DNA from: Psychrobacillus sp. FSL K6-4046
Lineage (GTDB): Bacteria; Bacillota; Bacilli; Bacillales_A; Planococcaceae
Assembly: GCF_038624605.1 (NCBI RefSeq)
Contig: NZ_CP152020.1
Span: 1,233,312 to 1,297,311, forward strand
DNA length: 64,000 bases
Direction: 5' to 3'
Each line of letters starts with the position of its first letter. Position 1 is the first letter of the stretch. The notes beneath the pieces are model-generated. The model had not been told where the DNA came from. It was given only the letters and a program-made list of their open reading frames with translations, and made no database searches. Below are positions 16,055-24,252 of this stretch, in pieces. Made by a program: the position numbers and the translations under genes.

Positions 16055-16438
16055 TTAATTTTCATTGAATAACGAATGTAATTGCTGCAAAACTTGCTCA
16101 TTCTCATTGTAATAAACATCATTTATTTGTGTAGTAGAAAAGGAAAGTGTTAAAATTTCCTCTTCAAAAAGGCTTACATTATATAGATAACCAACTTGCC
16201 CATCTTGGTTTGTAGAAGGCTCAAATACGATGTTTTTTAAACTATCAAGCCAAGAGTTTATAATTGATTGATCTGTAATTTCTTTAAGTTCTCCATTACC
16301 GTGTCTAATCTCTATTTTGGATACTTCTGATAAGTCTCCTGAGTAAATTTCCTCAAAAGTCATAGGTTCAAGCTTGGAACAGCCTGTGATGACTAATATC
16401 AGCACCATTGCGAATATTCCTAAGCAGAGTTTTTTCAA
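16055..16438 (-). CDS. Small lipoprotein
   Basis: 127 residues from a TTG start with AGGAGA six bases upstream. Signal peptide MKKLCLGIFAMVLILVITGCS with lipobox ITGC, so membrane-anchored outside. The mature part (TFEEIYSGDLSEVSKIEIRHGNG) looks like small Bacillus lipoproteins of unknown role. It starts 10 bases after the RDD gene stop, so the two form an operon. Confidence 0.78.
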   Translation of the reverse strand: MKKLCLGIFAMVLILVITGCSKLEPMTFEEIYSGDLSEVSKIEIRHGNGELKEITDQSIINSWLDSLKNIVFEPSTNQDGQVGYLYNVSLFEEEILTLSFSTTQINDVYYNENEQVLQQLHSLFNEN

Positions 16439-16448
16439 TCGAATTCTC

Positions 16449-16967
16449 CTATCTCTTAACAACCTCTGTTCCTGCCAGAATATCATACAAAGACTGTTTT
16501 TTCTTAGTAAAAATGGCGGTCAAAATATATGCAAACATAAGTATATAAATCAGTCCACCAATCAGGTAGTAGGAGAATGGTATTTCGCCATCACCTATAT
16601 AAACAAGTCGATAAACAAGGTAATGTGACAACTCCCATGGTAAAAATTTTAGGACGGTTCGAAAAGTTGTTCGCAATAGTGATATTGCTTCTCCGTTTTT
16701 ATTAACCACTTGTATCCCAGTTTTTCTTTTTCCAATAGACTGCCCTCCAATAGGTGAGTCAAAAACTATAAAATATAGCGACACTGGAAAAGTTACCATT
16801 AAAAAACCTGTAACCTGAGCCACTATTAAAGAACCATTGAAAAACGCTTGTAAAGATGGGAACAGGAATACATTGATCACAAAGAGAAGGGCTAAATAAA
16901 CTAATATAAAAATGTAATCAATCATGAAGGCCTTAAAACGGAGTAGAAAGGTAGCATTCATCCTCAT
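16449..16967 (-). CDS. RDD-family membrane protein
   Basis: RDD domain: RFKAFMIDYIF near the N-terminus, DSPIGGQSIGKRKTGIQVV in the middle and KKKQSLYDILAGTEVV at the end. Three to four transmembrane segments. The ATG at 16967 has AAAGAGG eight bases upstream; in-frame ATGs at 16985 and 16973 have poorer spacing. Members are small membrane proteins, a few linked to ion exchange; role here unknown. Followed by the lipoprotein gene. Confidence 0.8.
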   Translation of the reverse strand: MRMNATFLLRFKAFMIDYIFILVYLALLFVINVFLFPSLQAFFNGSLIVAQVTGFLMVTFPVSLYFIVFDSPIGGQSIGKRKTGIQVVNKNGEAISLLRTTFRTVLKFLPWELSHYLVYRLVYIGDGEIPFSYYLIGGLIYILMFAYILTAIFTKKKQSLYDILAGTEVVKR

Positions 16968-17031
16968 TAACATAACCTCTTTCATATGGAGTTGTACGTA
17001 TGATAAAGACGAATGACATTCACATTTTAAT

Positions 17032-17508
17032 TTAAATAGTAAGGGTCAAATAGAAGTATTTAGTGTCGTGTAATAAACGACTTAAATCAAATGACGCTTT
17101 AAAGGCAATATACACAGCAATGCCTACAAAAATAGTTATCATTGCACTGCCATCTTTAAGCATCTTTCTATTTTTTTTATAAAGGATAAGCGTTGTTATA
17201 GTAACAATTAATAAATATGATAACGATGTAATAAGTTTTGCTAATACTAATTTACTGTCAATCACAGCATGCATAAATTTTAATAAATCTTCTTTATTGG
17301 CAGTACTCTCTTCGATAATAGTTATATTTTCTTTGTATCCTATCTGCCATAAATAATTATTCTGTTCTTTTATTACAGTGTATTCATAACCTGAAACTTT
17401 TCCCTCACTAATAACCCCCAAATATTCCTGTTTGTCTTCTTCACTTTGAGAACAAGCAGATAGGATTAAGGTGATGCAAAATAACATTAGAAACAACCAT
17501 TTTTTCAT
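17032..17508 (-). CDS. Lipoprotein with C-terminal membrane segments
   Basis: Start M at 17508 has GGGAG eight bases upstream (an in-frame ATG 15 bases earlier lacks a site). Signal MKKWLFLMLFCITLILSACS with lipobox LSAC, then an extracytoplasmic stretch of about 65 residues and two further hydrophobic helices (LITSLSYLLIVTITTLILY; MITIFVGIAVYIAFKA). Lipid-anchored proteins with extra helices are unusual. Family not recognised. Confidence 0.72.
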   Translation of the reverse strand: MKKWLFLMLFCITLILSACSQSEEDKQEYLGVISEGKVSGYEYTVIKEQNNYLWQIGYKENITIIEESTANKEDLLKFMHAVIDSKLVLAKLITSLSYLLIVTITTLILYKKNRKMLKDGSAMITIFVGIAVYIAFKASFDLSRLLHDTKYFYLTLTI

Positions 17509-17552
17509 TTTTGCTACTCCCATCTTTCGTGAAATTTTAAGAGATTAGTATT

Positions 17553-17926
17553 GTTAAAGGTTAGGGTTGATTTTTGATGAAAAGTAATTTTAGGTCAGAG
17601 AGTAAAATTGATTTCCGCACCAGCCGGACGCTTTCCTCGGGGTGAGCGATAAGCCATCACCCATCGCTTAAGCGCGTGGTTGTGATGTCTTATCTGTCTC
17701 ACTCATCCCGTAGGAGTCGCCGTCTGGCGCTCCAATCAATAAACGGAACAGCTTTAGATCAATAAAGCGCTAATAAATTTACTCGCATAACCAAAGCTAA
17801 GAAACTGTCACCAACCCCAATTTGATCATCTATTTACGTTATTAATACCATTTGAAAGTTCCTTTGTTTATGTTTACTGTCACTATAAAAAAGAATTGTT
17901 AGTCAAAATCAACCAATAACTTTAAT
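17553..17926. repeat. 374-bp dispersed element, copy A (MITE-like, foldback)
   Basis: Nearly identical in sequence and equal in length to 30119-30492. Ends are imperfect inverted repeats: GTTAAAGGTTAGGGTTGATT at the left, and the right end reads GTTATTGGTTGATTTT on the other strand. The interior pairs GTGAGCGATAAGCCATCAC with GTGATGTCTTATCTGTCTCA, and an outer CCAGCCGGACGC with its partner near GCCGTCTGGCGC, giving one long hairpin. No open reading frame of note. Lies between two minus-strand genes. The 17927-18139 remainder holds a perfect palindrome ATTTCCTAGGAAAT (18027-18040) and nothing else I can support. Confidence 0.85.
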
Positions 17927-18116
17927 AAAGCTTATCTAATTTAATGACTATGGAAAATATTCTAGTTAAATATGTAGTGCTTAGGTTTAAGATCGGAGTC
18001 CAAGCATAAGCGATCCAGGAGAGGGGATTTCCTAGGAAATAGTTAGGCTGAGTATAGAGGGAAATTAGCTTAAACGGCATATATTACAACAATAAAATCT
18101 CTATTTAAAAACAGGA

Positions 18117-18143
18117 AAATGCTCAAATTTGAGCGTTTTTTAA
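18117..18143. terminator. Bidirectional hairpin after the 66-residue gene
   Basis: Palindrome GCTCAAATTTGAGC with a T run on the plus side and TTTTCC on the minus side. Serves the minus-strand gene ending at 18140. Confidence 0.55.
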
Positions 18144-18340
18144 TTAGTAGCGAGACTGGATACAGCGCTAAAAGAGATGCTCCATACAATTAGAATAAAA
18201 GATGTTGTCATCCAAAATGTATTTTTAGTAGTAGATTCTTCGTTCTTTACTTTTTTTATTATTTCTACTAGGTTAAGACAAAAAATAATAGCTAATATCG
18301 GCATTAAAACAGCTCCAAAAATAACAAGGAGTATAAACAT
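18140..18340 (-). CDS. Small two-helix membrane protein (66 residues)
   Basis: MFILLVIFGAVLMPILAIIF, a charged middle (EIIKKVKNEESTTKN) and a second helix FILIVWSISFSAVSS. A perfect GGAGGTG lies ten bases before the ATG, supporting translation. No family recognised. Confidence 0.7.
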   Translation of the reverse strand: MFILLVIFGAVLMPILAIIFCLNLVEIIKKVKNEESTTKNTFWMTTSFILIVWSISFSAVSSLATN

Positions 18341-18508
18341 AGATTAATTTCACCTCCAAATTAATTACAATCTTAAATACATTCTAGCATAATTTTCTTT
18401 TGTTTATAAAAATTTCCAATCGATGAAATACATCAAAACGGCACTGTGTTTTTCGTTGTTTTCTCTCCAACTACAAACCCATTAGACCATTTATAACATT
18501 TTTGTATC

Positions 18509-18562
18509 AAAAAAAGCTCCGCCAATTTTACATTCAGAGTAAAATTGACAGAGCTTTTTGTT
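18509..18562 (-). terminator. Terminator of pckA
   Basis: Long stem AAAAAGCTCTGTCAATTTTAC / GTAAAATTGGCGGAGC (read on the minus strand) then a T run; two internal mismatches. Confidence 0.85.
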
Positions 18563-18608
18563 TTTAGAAGTAGGCTTTATTGTATTAGCTTCTTAAGTTT
18601 AAAATGTA

Positions 18609-20195
18609 TTAAGCAGTAGGACCGCCTTTTAATGAGATCTCTTCAGAGACAGTTCCAAACTTTTTGAAGTTTTCGCGGAAGGATTGAGCTAGCTCAGACG
18701 CTTTTTGATCATAAGCGGCTTTATTTTCCCATGCGTTACGAGGGATTAATACCTCAGAAGGAACTCCGTCAATGCTAGTAGGAATATCTAATCCAAATAC
18801 TGCATCTTTAGTTGTTTCTACGTCAGTTAATTTACCTTCGATTGCAGCACGAACCATCGTACGCGTGTAAGAAAGCTTCATGCGGCTTCCTACACCATAT
18901 TCTCCACCAGTCCAGCCAGTGTTTACTAAGAATACTTGAGCACCATGCTCATCGATTTTCTTCCCAAGCATTTCAGCGTACACAGTTGCATGTAATGGTA
19001 GGAATGGAGAACCGAAGCATGTTGAGAATGCAGGTTGTGGAGAAGTAATTCCACGCTCTGTACCAGCAAGCTTAGAAGTGAATCCACTCAAGAAGTGATA
19101 CATTGCTTGCTCTTTAGTAAGCTTGCTGATTGGAGGTAACACTCCAAATGCATCTGCAGTTAAGAAGATGATTGTGTTTGGATGACCAGCAACAGATGGA
19201 TCAACAATATTATCTATATATTGAATTGGATAAGCTGCACGAGTATTTTCAGTTAATGAGCTATCCGTATAATCAGCAGTACGAGTAGTAGGGTCTACAA
19301 CTACGTTTTCTAAAACTGTACCAAATTTGATAGCGTCAAAAATTTGTGGTTCATTTTCTCTTGTTAGGTCGATACATTTTGCATAGCAGCCGCCTTCGAT
19401 ATTAAATACGCCATTATCAGACCAGCCGTGCTCATCATCACCAATTAGTTTTCTTCCAGCATCAGCAGATAATGTAGTTTTTCCAGTACCTGATAGACCG
19501 AAGAATAATGTTACATCACCTTTTTCTCCAACGTTAGCAGAGCAGTGCATAGGCAAAATATTTTGTTCAGGCAATAAATAGTTCATAATAGAGAATATAG
19601 ACTTTTTCATTTCTCCTGCGTATTCCGTACCACCGATTAAAACGATGCGTTTTTCCATGGATACAATGATAAATGTTTCTGAATTAGTTCCGTCAACAGC
19701 AGGATTTGCTTTGAAGTTCGGAGCACTAATGACAGTGAAGTCTGCTTTATGAGATATTAACTCCTCTTCAGAAGGACGAATGAATAATTGGTGAGCAAAC
19801 AGGTTATGCCAAGCGTATTCGTTGATTACTTGGATGCTTAAACGTGAATCCTTGTCTGCACCAGCGTATCCTTTAAAGACGAATAGTTCATTTTTTTCCT
19901 TTAAATAGTTCATAACTTTTGAATATAATGCTTCAAAGTGCGAAGATGAGATAGGTTGGTTTACAGATCCCCAATCGATTTTGTCTTTTGAGATAGGTTC
20001 CTCAACTATATACTTGTCTTTTGGAGAACGTCCTGTATATTTGCCCGTCTCTGCTTTAACAGCTCCAGTGGAAGTTAGTACTGCTTCTCCTCTTGACGTA
20101 GCTTTTTCCACTAATTGTGGTACTGATAATTGCAGGCTAATATTATTACCAGCTAACAATTCGTTCAGTTCGCTCACAGTATCGATTGAATTCAT
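18609..20195 (-). CDS. pckA: Phosphoenolpyruvate carboxykinase (ATP)
   Basis: Gluconeogenic enzyme converting oxaloacetate and ATP to PEP, CO2 and ADP. P-loop GLSGTGKTT (233-241), metal/ATP motif LIGDDEHGW (250-258), substrate region [11 protein letters not shown] (54-64) and the CO2/OAA block [15 protein letters not shown] (188-202). 528 residues is the usual length. Start with AAAGGATGG upstream. Divergent from the metK leader. A candidate promoter lies at 20276-20303. Confidence 0.98.
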   Translation of the reverse strand: MNSIDTVSELNELLAGNNISLQLSVPQLVEKATSRGEAVLTSTGAVKAETGKYTGRSPKDKYIVEEPISKDKIDWGSVNQPISSSHFEALYSKVMNYLKEKNELFVFKGYAGADKDSRLSIQVINEYAWHNLFAHQLFIRPSEEELISHKADFTVISAPNFKANPAVDGTNSETFIIVSMEKRIVLIGGTEYAGEMKKSIFSIMNYLLPEQNILPMHCSANVGEKGDVTLFFGLSGTGKTTLSADAGRKLIGDDEHGWSDNGVFNIEGGCYAKCIDLTRENEPQIFDAIKFGTVLENVVVDPTTRTADYTDSSLTENTRAAYPIQYIDNIVDPSVAGHPNTIIFLTADAFGVLPPISKLTKEQAMYHFLSGFTSKLAGTERGITSPQPAFSTCFGSPFLPLHATVYAEMLGKKIDEHGAQVFLVNTGWTGGEYGVGSRMKLSYTRTMVRAAIEGKLTDVETTKDAVFGLDIPTSIDGVPSEVLIPRNAWENKAAYDQKASELAQSFRENFKKFGTVSEEISLKGGPTA

Positions 20196-20275
20196 ATAGT
20201 ATTACCATCCTTTATTAAAGTTTTTAGCTCTTCACGGAAACATCATAAAGAGGATTTTTCGTTGATATGTGAAAT

Positions 20276-20303
20276 AGTATAACACATTAAACTAAATAGT
20301 CTA
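20276..20303 (-). promoter_or_regulatory. Candidate sigma-A promoter of pckA
   Basis: On the minus strand TAGACT, 16 nt, TATACT, with TG one base before the -10. About 80 bases upstream of the pckA start. Confidence 0.45.
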
Positions 20304-20366
20304 CACTAATTAAAGCTCAAAAAATGATTTTTTTTTGTAATTGTGAATAAATAACAAATTTACCTG

Positions 20367-20395
20367 TTGACTTATTTTGCTAATATACGTATGAT
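20367..20395 (+). promoter_or_regulatory. Sigma-A promoter of the metK leader
   Basis: TTGACT, 17 nt, TATGAT, ending 16 bases before the SAM riboswitch. Confidence 0.75.
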
Positions 20396-20410
20396 GGTGA
20401 ATTGAACGGA

Positions 20411-20590
20411 TACTCTTATTCCGAGCGTGTGGAGGGGTTCAGGCCCTATGAAACCCGGCAACCTGTAATTATACTTACGTTACAAAGGTGCCAAACCTGA
20501 TACAAGGTGAAATTCCTTGATTGATAAGAGTGAAAGGTGTTTATGATATTAATCCCTTTCCTCATGTAACTACGTGAGTGAGAGGTTTTT
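20411..20590 (+). promoter_or_regulatory. SAM-I riboswitch (S-box) with terminator, upstream of metK
   Basis: Conserved S-box elements in order: P1 strand ACTCTTAT (20412-), GTGGAGGGGTT, the core GGCCCTATGAAACCCGGCAA (20443-20462), ACCTGTAA, AAAGGTGCCAAACCTG, AATTCCTTGATTGATAAGAGT, whose GATAAGAGT closes P1. A terminator follows at about 20556-20588 (CCTTTCCTCATGTA / CGTGAGTGAGAGG and T run). High SAM should stop transcription before metK. Confidence 0.96.
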
Positions 20591-20599
20591 TTATATTAC

Positions 20600-20706
20600 A
20601 TCGCCCTAAATCCTTGTGTGCCAAGTCCGAAACGGCTTCAAGTTTACTATAGGCTTGACATGGGAATGAGTACCGTATCAATTCCTGAGAGAAATCTCGC
20701 AGGACA
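20600..20706 (+). promoter_or_regulatory. Structured leader between SAM riboswitch terminator and metK
   Basis: Possible stems: GGGAAT/ATTCC (20662-20685), TCCTG-AGA-GAAA-TCT-CG-CAGGA (20682-20704) and AAGTCCG/CGGCTT (20625-20640). The last hairpin ends one to four bases before the AGGAGGG ribosome site (20708). It also contains TTGACA (20655-20660), which could be a -35. Not part of a normal S-box. No known RNA family recognised. Confidence 0.4.
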
Positions 20707-20721
20707 TAGGAGGGAATTTTT

Positions 20722-21918
20722 TTGACACAAAGACGATTATTTACATCGGAATCAGTAACAGAAGGTCATCCAGATAAAATTTGTGACCAAATATCAGATG
20801 CTATCTTAGATGCGATTTTAACGGAAGATCCAAACGCTCGTGTAGCTTGTGAAACAACAGTTACTACAGGTTTGGTTTTAGTTGCTGGAGAAATCACAAC
20901 CTCTACTTATGTAGACATTCCAAAAGTAGTGCGAGCTACTATTCAAGAAATTGGATATACGCGAGCTAAATATGGTTTTGACTCAGAAACGTCAGCAGTT
21001 CTTACAGCTATCGATGAGCAATCGGTTGATATCGCTATGGGAGTTGACCAAGCACTAGAAGCTCGAGAAGGTTCGATGTCTGATTCTGATATTGAAGCAA
21101 TCGGAGCTGGGGACCAAGGTTTAATGTTTGGCTATGCTTGTAATGAAACACCAGAGCTTATGCCACTTCCAATTAGCCTAGCCCACAAATTAGCTCGCCG
21201 ATTAGCTGAGGTTCGTAAAGACGAAACATTAGATTACTTACGACCAGATGGTAAAACACAAGTAACAGTAGAATATGACGAAAATAACAATCCAGTTCAT
21301 ATCGATACGATTGTTATTTCCACACAGCATCATCCGGAAGTAACGTTAGAACAAATTCAAAAAGATTTAAAAGAACATGTTATTAAACCAGTAGTTCCTA
21401 CTAATTTAATAACAGACGAAACAAAGTACTTTATCAATCCGACTGGTCGCTTTGTTATCGGTGGTCCACAAGGGGATGCAGGTTTGACAGGTCGTAAAAT
21501 TATCGTAGATACTTACGGTGGGTATGCTCGTCATGGAGGAGGAGCTTTCTCTGGTAAGGATCCAACAAAAGTAGACCGTTCTGCAGCTTATGCAGCTCGT
21601 TATGTGGCAAAGAATATTGTTGCAGCTGGTCTTGCTGATCGTTGTGAGGTACAGCTTGCTTATGCAATCGGAGTAGCACAGCCTGTATCAATTGCTATTG
21701 ATACATTTGAAACAGGTAAAGTATCCGAAGCAGATTTGGTAACTTATATCCGTGAGCTATTTGACCTTCGCCCAGCTGGCATAATTAAAATGTTAGACCT
21801 TCGTCGCCCAATCTACAAGCAAACTGCTGCTTACGGACATTTTGGACGTACTGATATTGATGCACCATGGGAAAGAACAGACAAAGCAGAGCTATTAAAG
21901 CAAAAGGCTGGTCTATAA
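20722..21918 (+). CDS. metK: S-adenosylmethionine synthetase MetK
   Basis: Makes SAM from methionine and ATP. Signatures: [20 protein letters not shown] near the start, [13 protein letters not shown] and the P-loop-like [19 protein letters not shown]. 398 residues is typical. TTG start with AGGAGGG six bases upstream. Controlled by the SAM-I riboswitch 130 bases upstream, a direct end-product loop. The first codons overlap no other gene; a strong terminator follows. Confidence 0.98.
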   Translation: MTQRRLFTSESVTEGHPDKICDQISDAILDAILTEDPNARVACETTVTTGLVLVAGEITTSTYVDIPKVVRATIQEIGYTRAKYGFDSETSAVLTAIDEQSVDIAMGVDQALEAREGSMSDSDIEAIGAGDQGLMFGYACNETPELMPLPISLAHKLARRLAEVRKDETLDYLRPDGKTQVTVEYDENNNPVHIDTIVISTQHHPEVTLEQIQKDLKEHVIKPVVPTNLITDETKYFINPTGRFVIGGPQGDAGLTGRKIIVDTYGGYARHGGGAFSGKDPTKVDRSAAYAARYVAKNIVAAGLADRCEVQLAYAIGVAQPVSIAIDTFETGKVSEADLVTYIRELFDLRPAGIIKMLDLRRPIYKQTAAYGHFGRTDIDAPWERTDKAELLKQKAGL

Positions 21919-21951
21919 AAGAGTCTTCTATTACAGAATGCCTCTTATAAA

Positions 21952-22001
21952 AACAGAAGGTATTAAGAGATTGATCTCTTAATACCTTCTGTTCTTTTTA
22001 T
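21952..22001 (+). terminator. Terminator of metK
   Basis: 19-bp perfect stem AACAGAAGGTATTAAGAGA around TTGA, followed by CTTTTT. Confidence 0.95.
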
Positions 22002-22130
22002 ACTTTTATACAGATGATCTGAAAACTAAGTGTATTTAAAGGAGATTAATAATTGGGTGCGTTTACTCTTTATGGATTAATGGGTATAAATTATATAAAA
22101 TATAAGTATGGTTAAATTTTTTAATCATTT

Positions 22131-22646
22131 TTAAATTGGTTTTATCGATTTATAGTATTGTCCTTTTTCAGCATACTCATGAATAATTCGTTGCACATCT
22201 TTTTTATCTTCCTCATTTAGTTCTCGTATAACCTTTGCTGGACTTCCAAAAGCAAGCGTATTAGGTGGAATTTTTTTGCCTTGAGGAACCAAGCTTCCTG
22301 CTCCAATAAAAGCACCCTCACCTATTTCAGCGCCATCTAATATAATGGAACCCATGCCAATTAAAGCACCTTTTCGGATTGTGCAGCTATGTAAAGTGAC
22401 CTGATGGCCGACAGTGACCTCATCTTCAATGATTAATGGGTTATTGGGACTTTGGTGTAGGCAACTTAAATCTTGAATGCTTACTCTACTTCCGATCACA
22501 GTAGGGGCAACGTCCCCTCTAATTACCGTATTAAACCAAATTGTAGTCTCTGGTCCGATTGTAACATCCCCTGTAATTGTGACATAATCAGCAATATAAA
22601 CTGATTCATCGATCGAAGGTTTCTTATCTTTGTAAGGATAAATCAA
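22131..22646 (-). CDS. ytoA: Gamma-carbonic-anhydrase-like hexapeptide protein YtoA
   Basis: Left-handed beta-helix protein with hexapeptide repeats (VTITGDVTIG, IRGDVAPTVIG, IIEDEVTVGHQVTLHSC, IGMGSIILDGAEIGEGAFIGAGSLV). The three expected metal His are H67, H84 and H89 (numbering from the GTG start at 22655). TTG at 22646 gives ten bases to AGGAG and matches the MIYPYK start of the family; the GTG has almost no spacing. Probable trimeric zinc or iron enzyme; carbonic anhydrase activity is not guaranteed. Confidence 0.9.
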   Translation of the reverse strand: MIYPYKDKKPSIDESVYIADYVTITGDVTIGPETTIWFNTVIRGDVAPTVIGSRVSIQDLSCLHQSPNNPLIIEDEVTVGHQVTLHSCTIRKGALIGMGSIILDGAEIGEGAFIGAGSLVPQGKKIPPNTLAFGSPAKVIRELNEEDKKDVQRIIHEYAEKGQYYKSIKPI

Positions 22647-22747
22647 AATAGACACACTCCTTTATTTTATTAGAATATAATTAATCCTATCAAACAAATG
22701 GGAAGAAGGAAATAAATAGTACGTGGAGAGTGTTTTAGAAATGAGGT

Positions 22748-23548
22748 ATGTTGAACATGTGGAAATGGGAATCAGATGAAAAAGCAAAAGCAGTAGTAAT
22801 AATTGTTCATAGTGCCTATGAACATCACAGACGCTATGCTTGGTTAATCGAAAAATTGAGAAGCTCTAATTGCCATATAGTAATGGGAGATTTACCAGGA
22901 CATGGAGAGTTGGTGAGAGCAAAAACGATCCATGATGAATCTTTTGATCTTTACAAAGAATACATAAAACAAGCAGTACAGGTGGCAGTTTCCTATGACC
23001 TTCCTATATTCATCATTGGACATGGTCTTGGGGCAACCCTGGTGATGAAAATGTTACATAAAATAGAGGTCCAGTATGCTGGTGTCATCTTGACATCGCC
23101 ATGGCTACAATTGAACAAGCTTCCATCTAAATGGACCAAAACTTTAGCCAAAATTTCTGTACAGCAAAAGATAAACCATGATATTCAGCTCAAGGAACTC
23201 ACTAGAAACTATGGCGCTTATCAAAATCTAGTGGATGATCCTTATTATCGAACAATAATTTCACATGGCTGGTATAAAGAACTGGAAAATGAGATGAGAA
23301 CGGTTAGTCAATATCATGAATCTATTCCTAATGTTCCTTTACTATTGATGACAGGGGAAAGAGATAAAATTACGGATACAACCGCAGCTAAAGTATGGCT
23401 GAAAAAGCAAGAGCTTTCGGATTATCAATTTAAGGAATGGAAGAATTGCTTTCATGACTTGTATCTAGAGCCAGAAAGAGAAGAAATATTTACGTATTCC
23501 CATTCCTTTATTAATAATGTATTACGATCCATCGGATATATCGTGTAA
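22748..23548 (+). CDS. ytpA: YtpA-like alpha/beta hydrolase lacking the serine nucleophile
   Basis: 266 residues similar to YtpA/monoacylglycerol-lipase-like hydrolases (VHSAYEHHRRYAWL, GDLPGHGE). The usual GHSMGG elbow reads GHGLGA: residue 93 is Gly (codon GGT) where the Ser should be. The other two triad residues are in place (D206 in GERDKIT, H236 in NCFHDLYLEP). B. subtilis YtpA is a lysophospholipase linked to bacilysocin. Either inactive or repurposed. The start could also be ATG 22757, with better spacing to GAGG. Confidence 0.8.
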   Translation: MLNMWKWESDEKAKAVVIIVHSAYEHHRRYAWLIEKLRSSNCHIVMGDLPGHGELVRAKTIHDESFDLYKEYIKQAVQVAVSYDLPIFIIGHGLGATLVMKMLHKIEVQYAGVILTSPWLQLNKLPSKWTKTLAKISVQQKINHDIQLKELTRNYGAYQNLVDDPYYRTIISHGWYKELENEMRTVSQYHESIPNVPLLLMTGERDKITDTTAAKVWLKKQELSDYQFKEWKNCFHDLYLEPEREEIFTYSHSFINNVLRSIGYIV

Positions 23549-23689
23549 TAATTAACTGCCACTAGAAACTGAAGTACAAATAGAAATGATTCAAACGAAA
23601 CGAAGGACATGTTTAATTTGAATTACAATTCCTTAAAATATACAAACGAATAATCCATCATTTGAAAAAAATAAAATAAACATTAATAA

Positions 23690-23766
23690 GTGACTAGGAC
23701 AAAGCCACCTTAGAAATAAAAAACCACTTAAATTTTACGAACAGTAGAATTTAAGTGGTTTTTCTT
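23690..23766. mobile_element. Solo end of an IS1182-type element (relic)
   Basis: GACTAGGACAAAGCCACCTTA plus a hairpin AACCACTTAAATTTTAC-GAACA-GTAGAATTTAAGTGGTT. It resembles the left end of the intact element at 43480 (GACTGGGACAAAACCATCCT and a hairpin with AAATTTTAC...GTAAAATTT). No transposase beside it. The 23549-23865 gap holds this and nothing else; the hairpin may terminate the ytpA-like gene. Confidence 0.65.
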
Positions 23767-23865
23767 CGCTGTAGTTCTCCGCTCGAACGAGTTTTTCCCT
23801 CTATATCAAATAGATATGCTTACTATTTCAAGACCTGAAAGGTAGACTAATTATGTTCAGCGTTT

Positions 23866-24054
23866 CTATTTTGAAGATTTATTCTCTTCTAACAACATGA
23901 TAATTTTGTCCAATTTTTTGTCAATATTGGATTCAGAAGAGGTGTGAGACGATCTTGGTGTGGCATTTATTAATAGTCTTCTTATAAAAAGTGTGAATGA
24001 TATTACTCCTAGCATGATTAAACTCAAAATAATGATTAACGTAATAATATCCAT
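23866..24054 (-). CDS. DUF4083-type small membrane protein
   Basis: 62 residues: one membrane helix (IITLIIILSLIMLGVISFTLFI), then RRLLINATPR and a helical tail NIDKKLDKIIMLLEENK. The SFTLFIRRLLIN and IDKKLDKII blocks fit DUF4083. Strong AGGAGGT before the ATG. Function unknown. Confidence 0.8.
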   Translation of the reverse strand: MDIITLIIILSLIMLGVISFTLFIRRLLINATPRSSHTSSESNIDKKLDKIIMLLEENKSSK

Positions 24055-24252
24055 AATGACCTCCTATATTTTCCTAATTATACCACTTTATGATTGCGGA
24101 AAAAGTAATTTTAAAGAGAAGGGTTACATAGATAAGGAAAGTACTTACTTAACTATCACTTTTATCTATATTAAATGTTTCATTATCAAACAAATAGAAT
24201 TTTTGTGTTATAATCATATAATTCAAAAATAGTGAGAGATTAGGAGAAAACT

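Noticed and set aside
22053-22115. TTG-started 20-codon frame after metK with AAAGGAG nine bases upstream
   Set aside because: Good site, but the peptide is too short to judge, has no downstream gene to control and no recognisable pattern. Kept only as a remote possibility.
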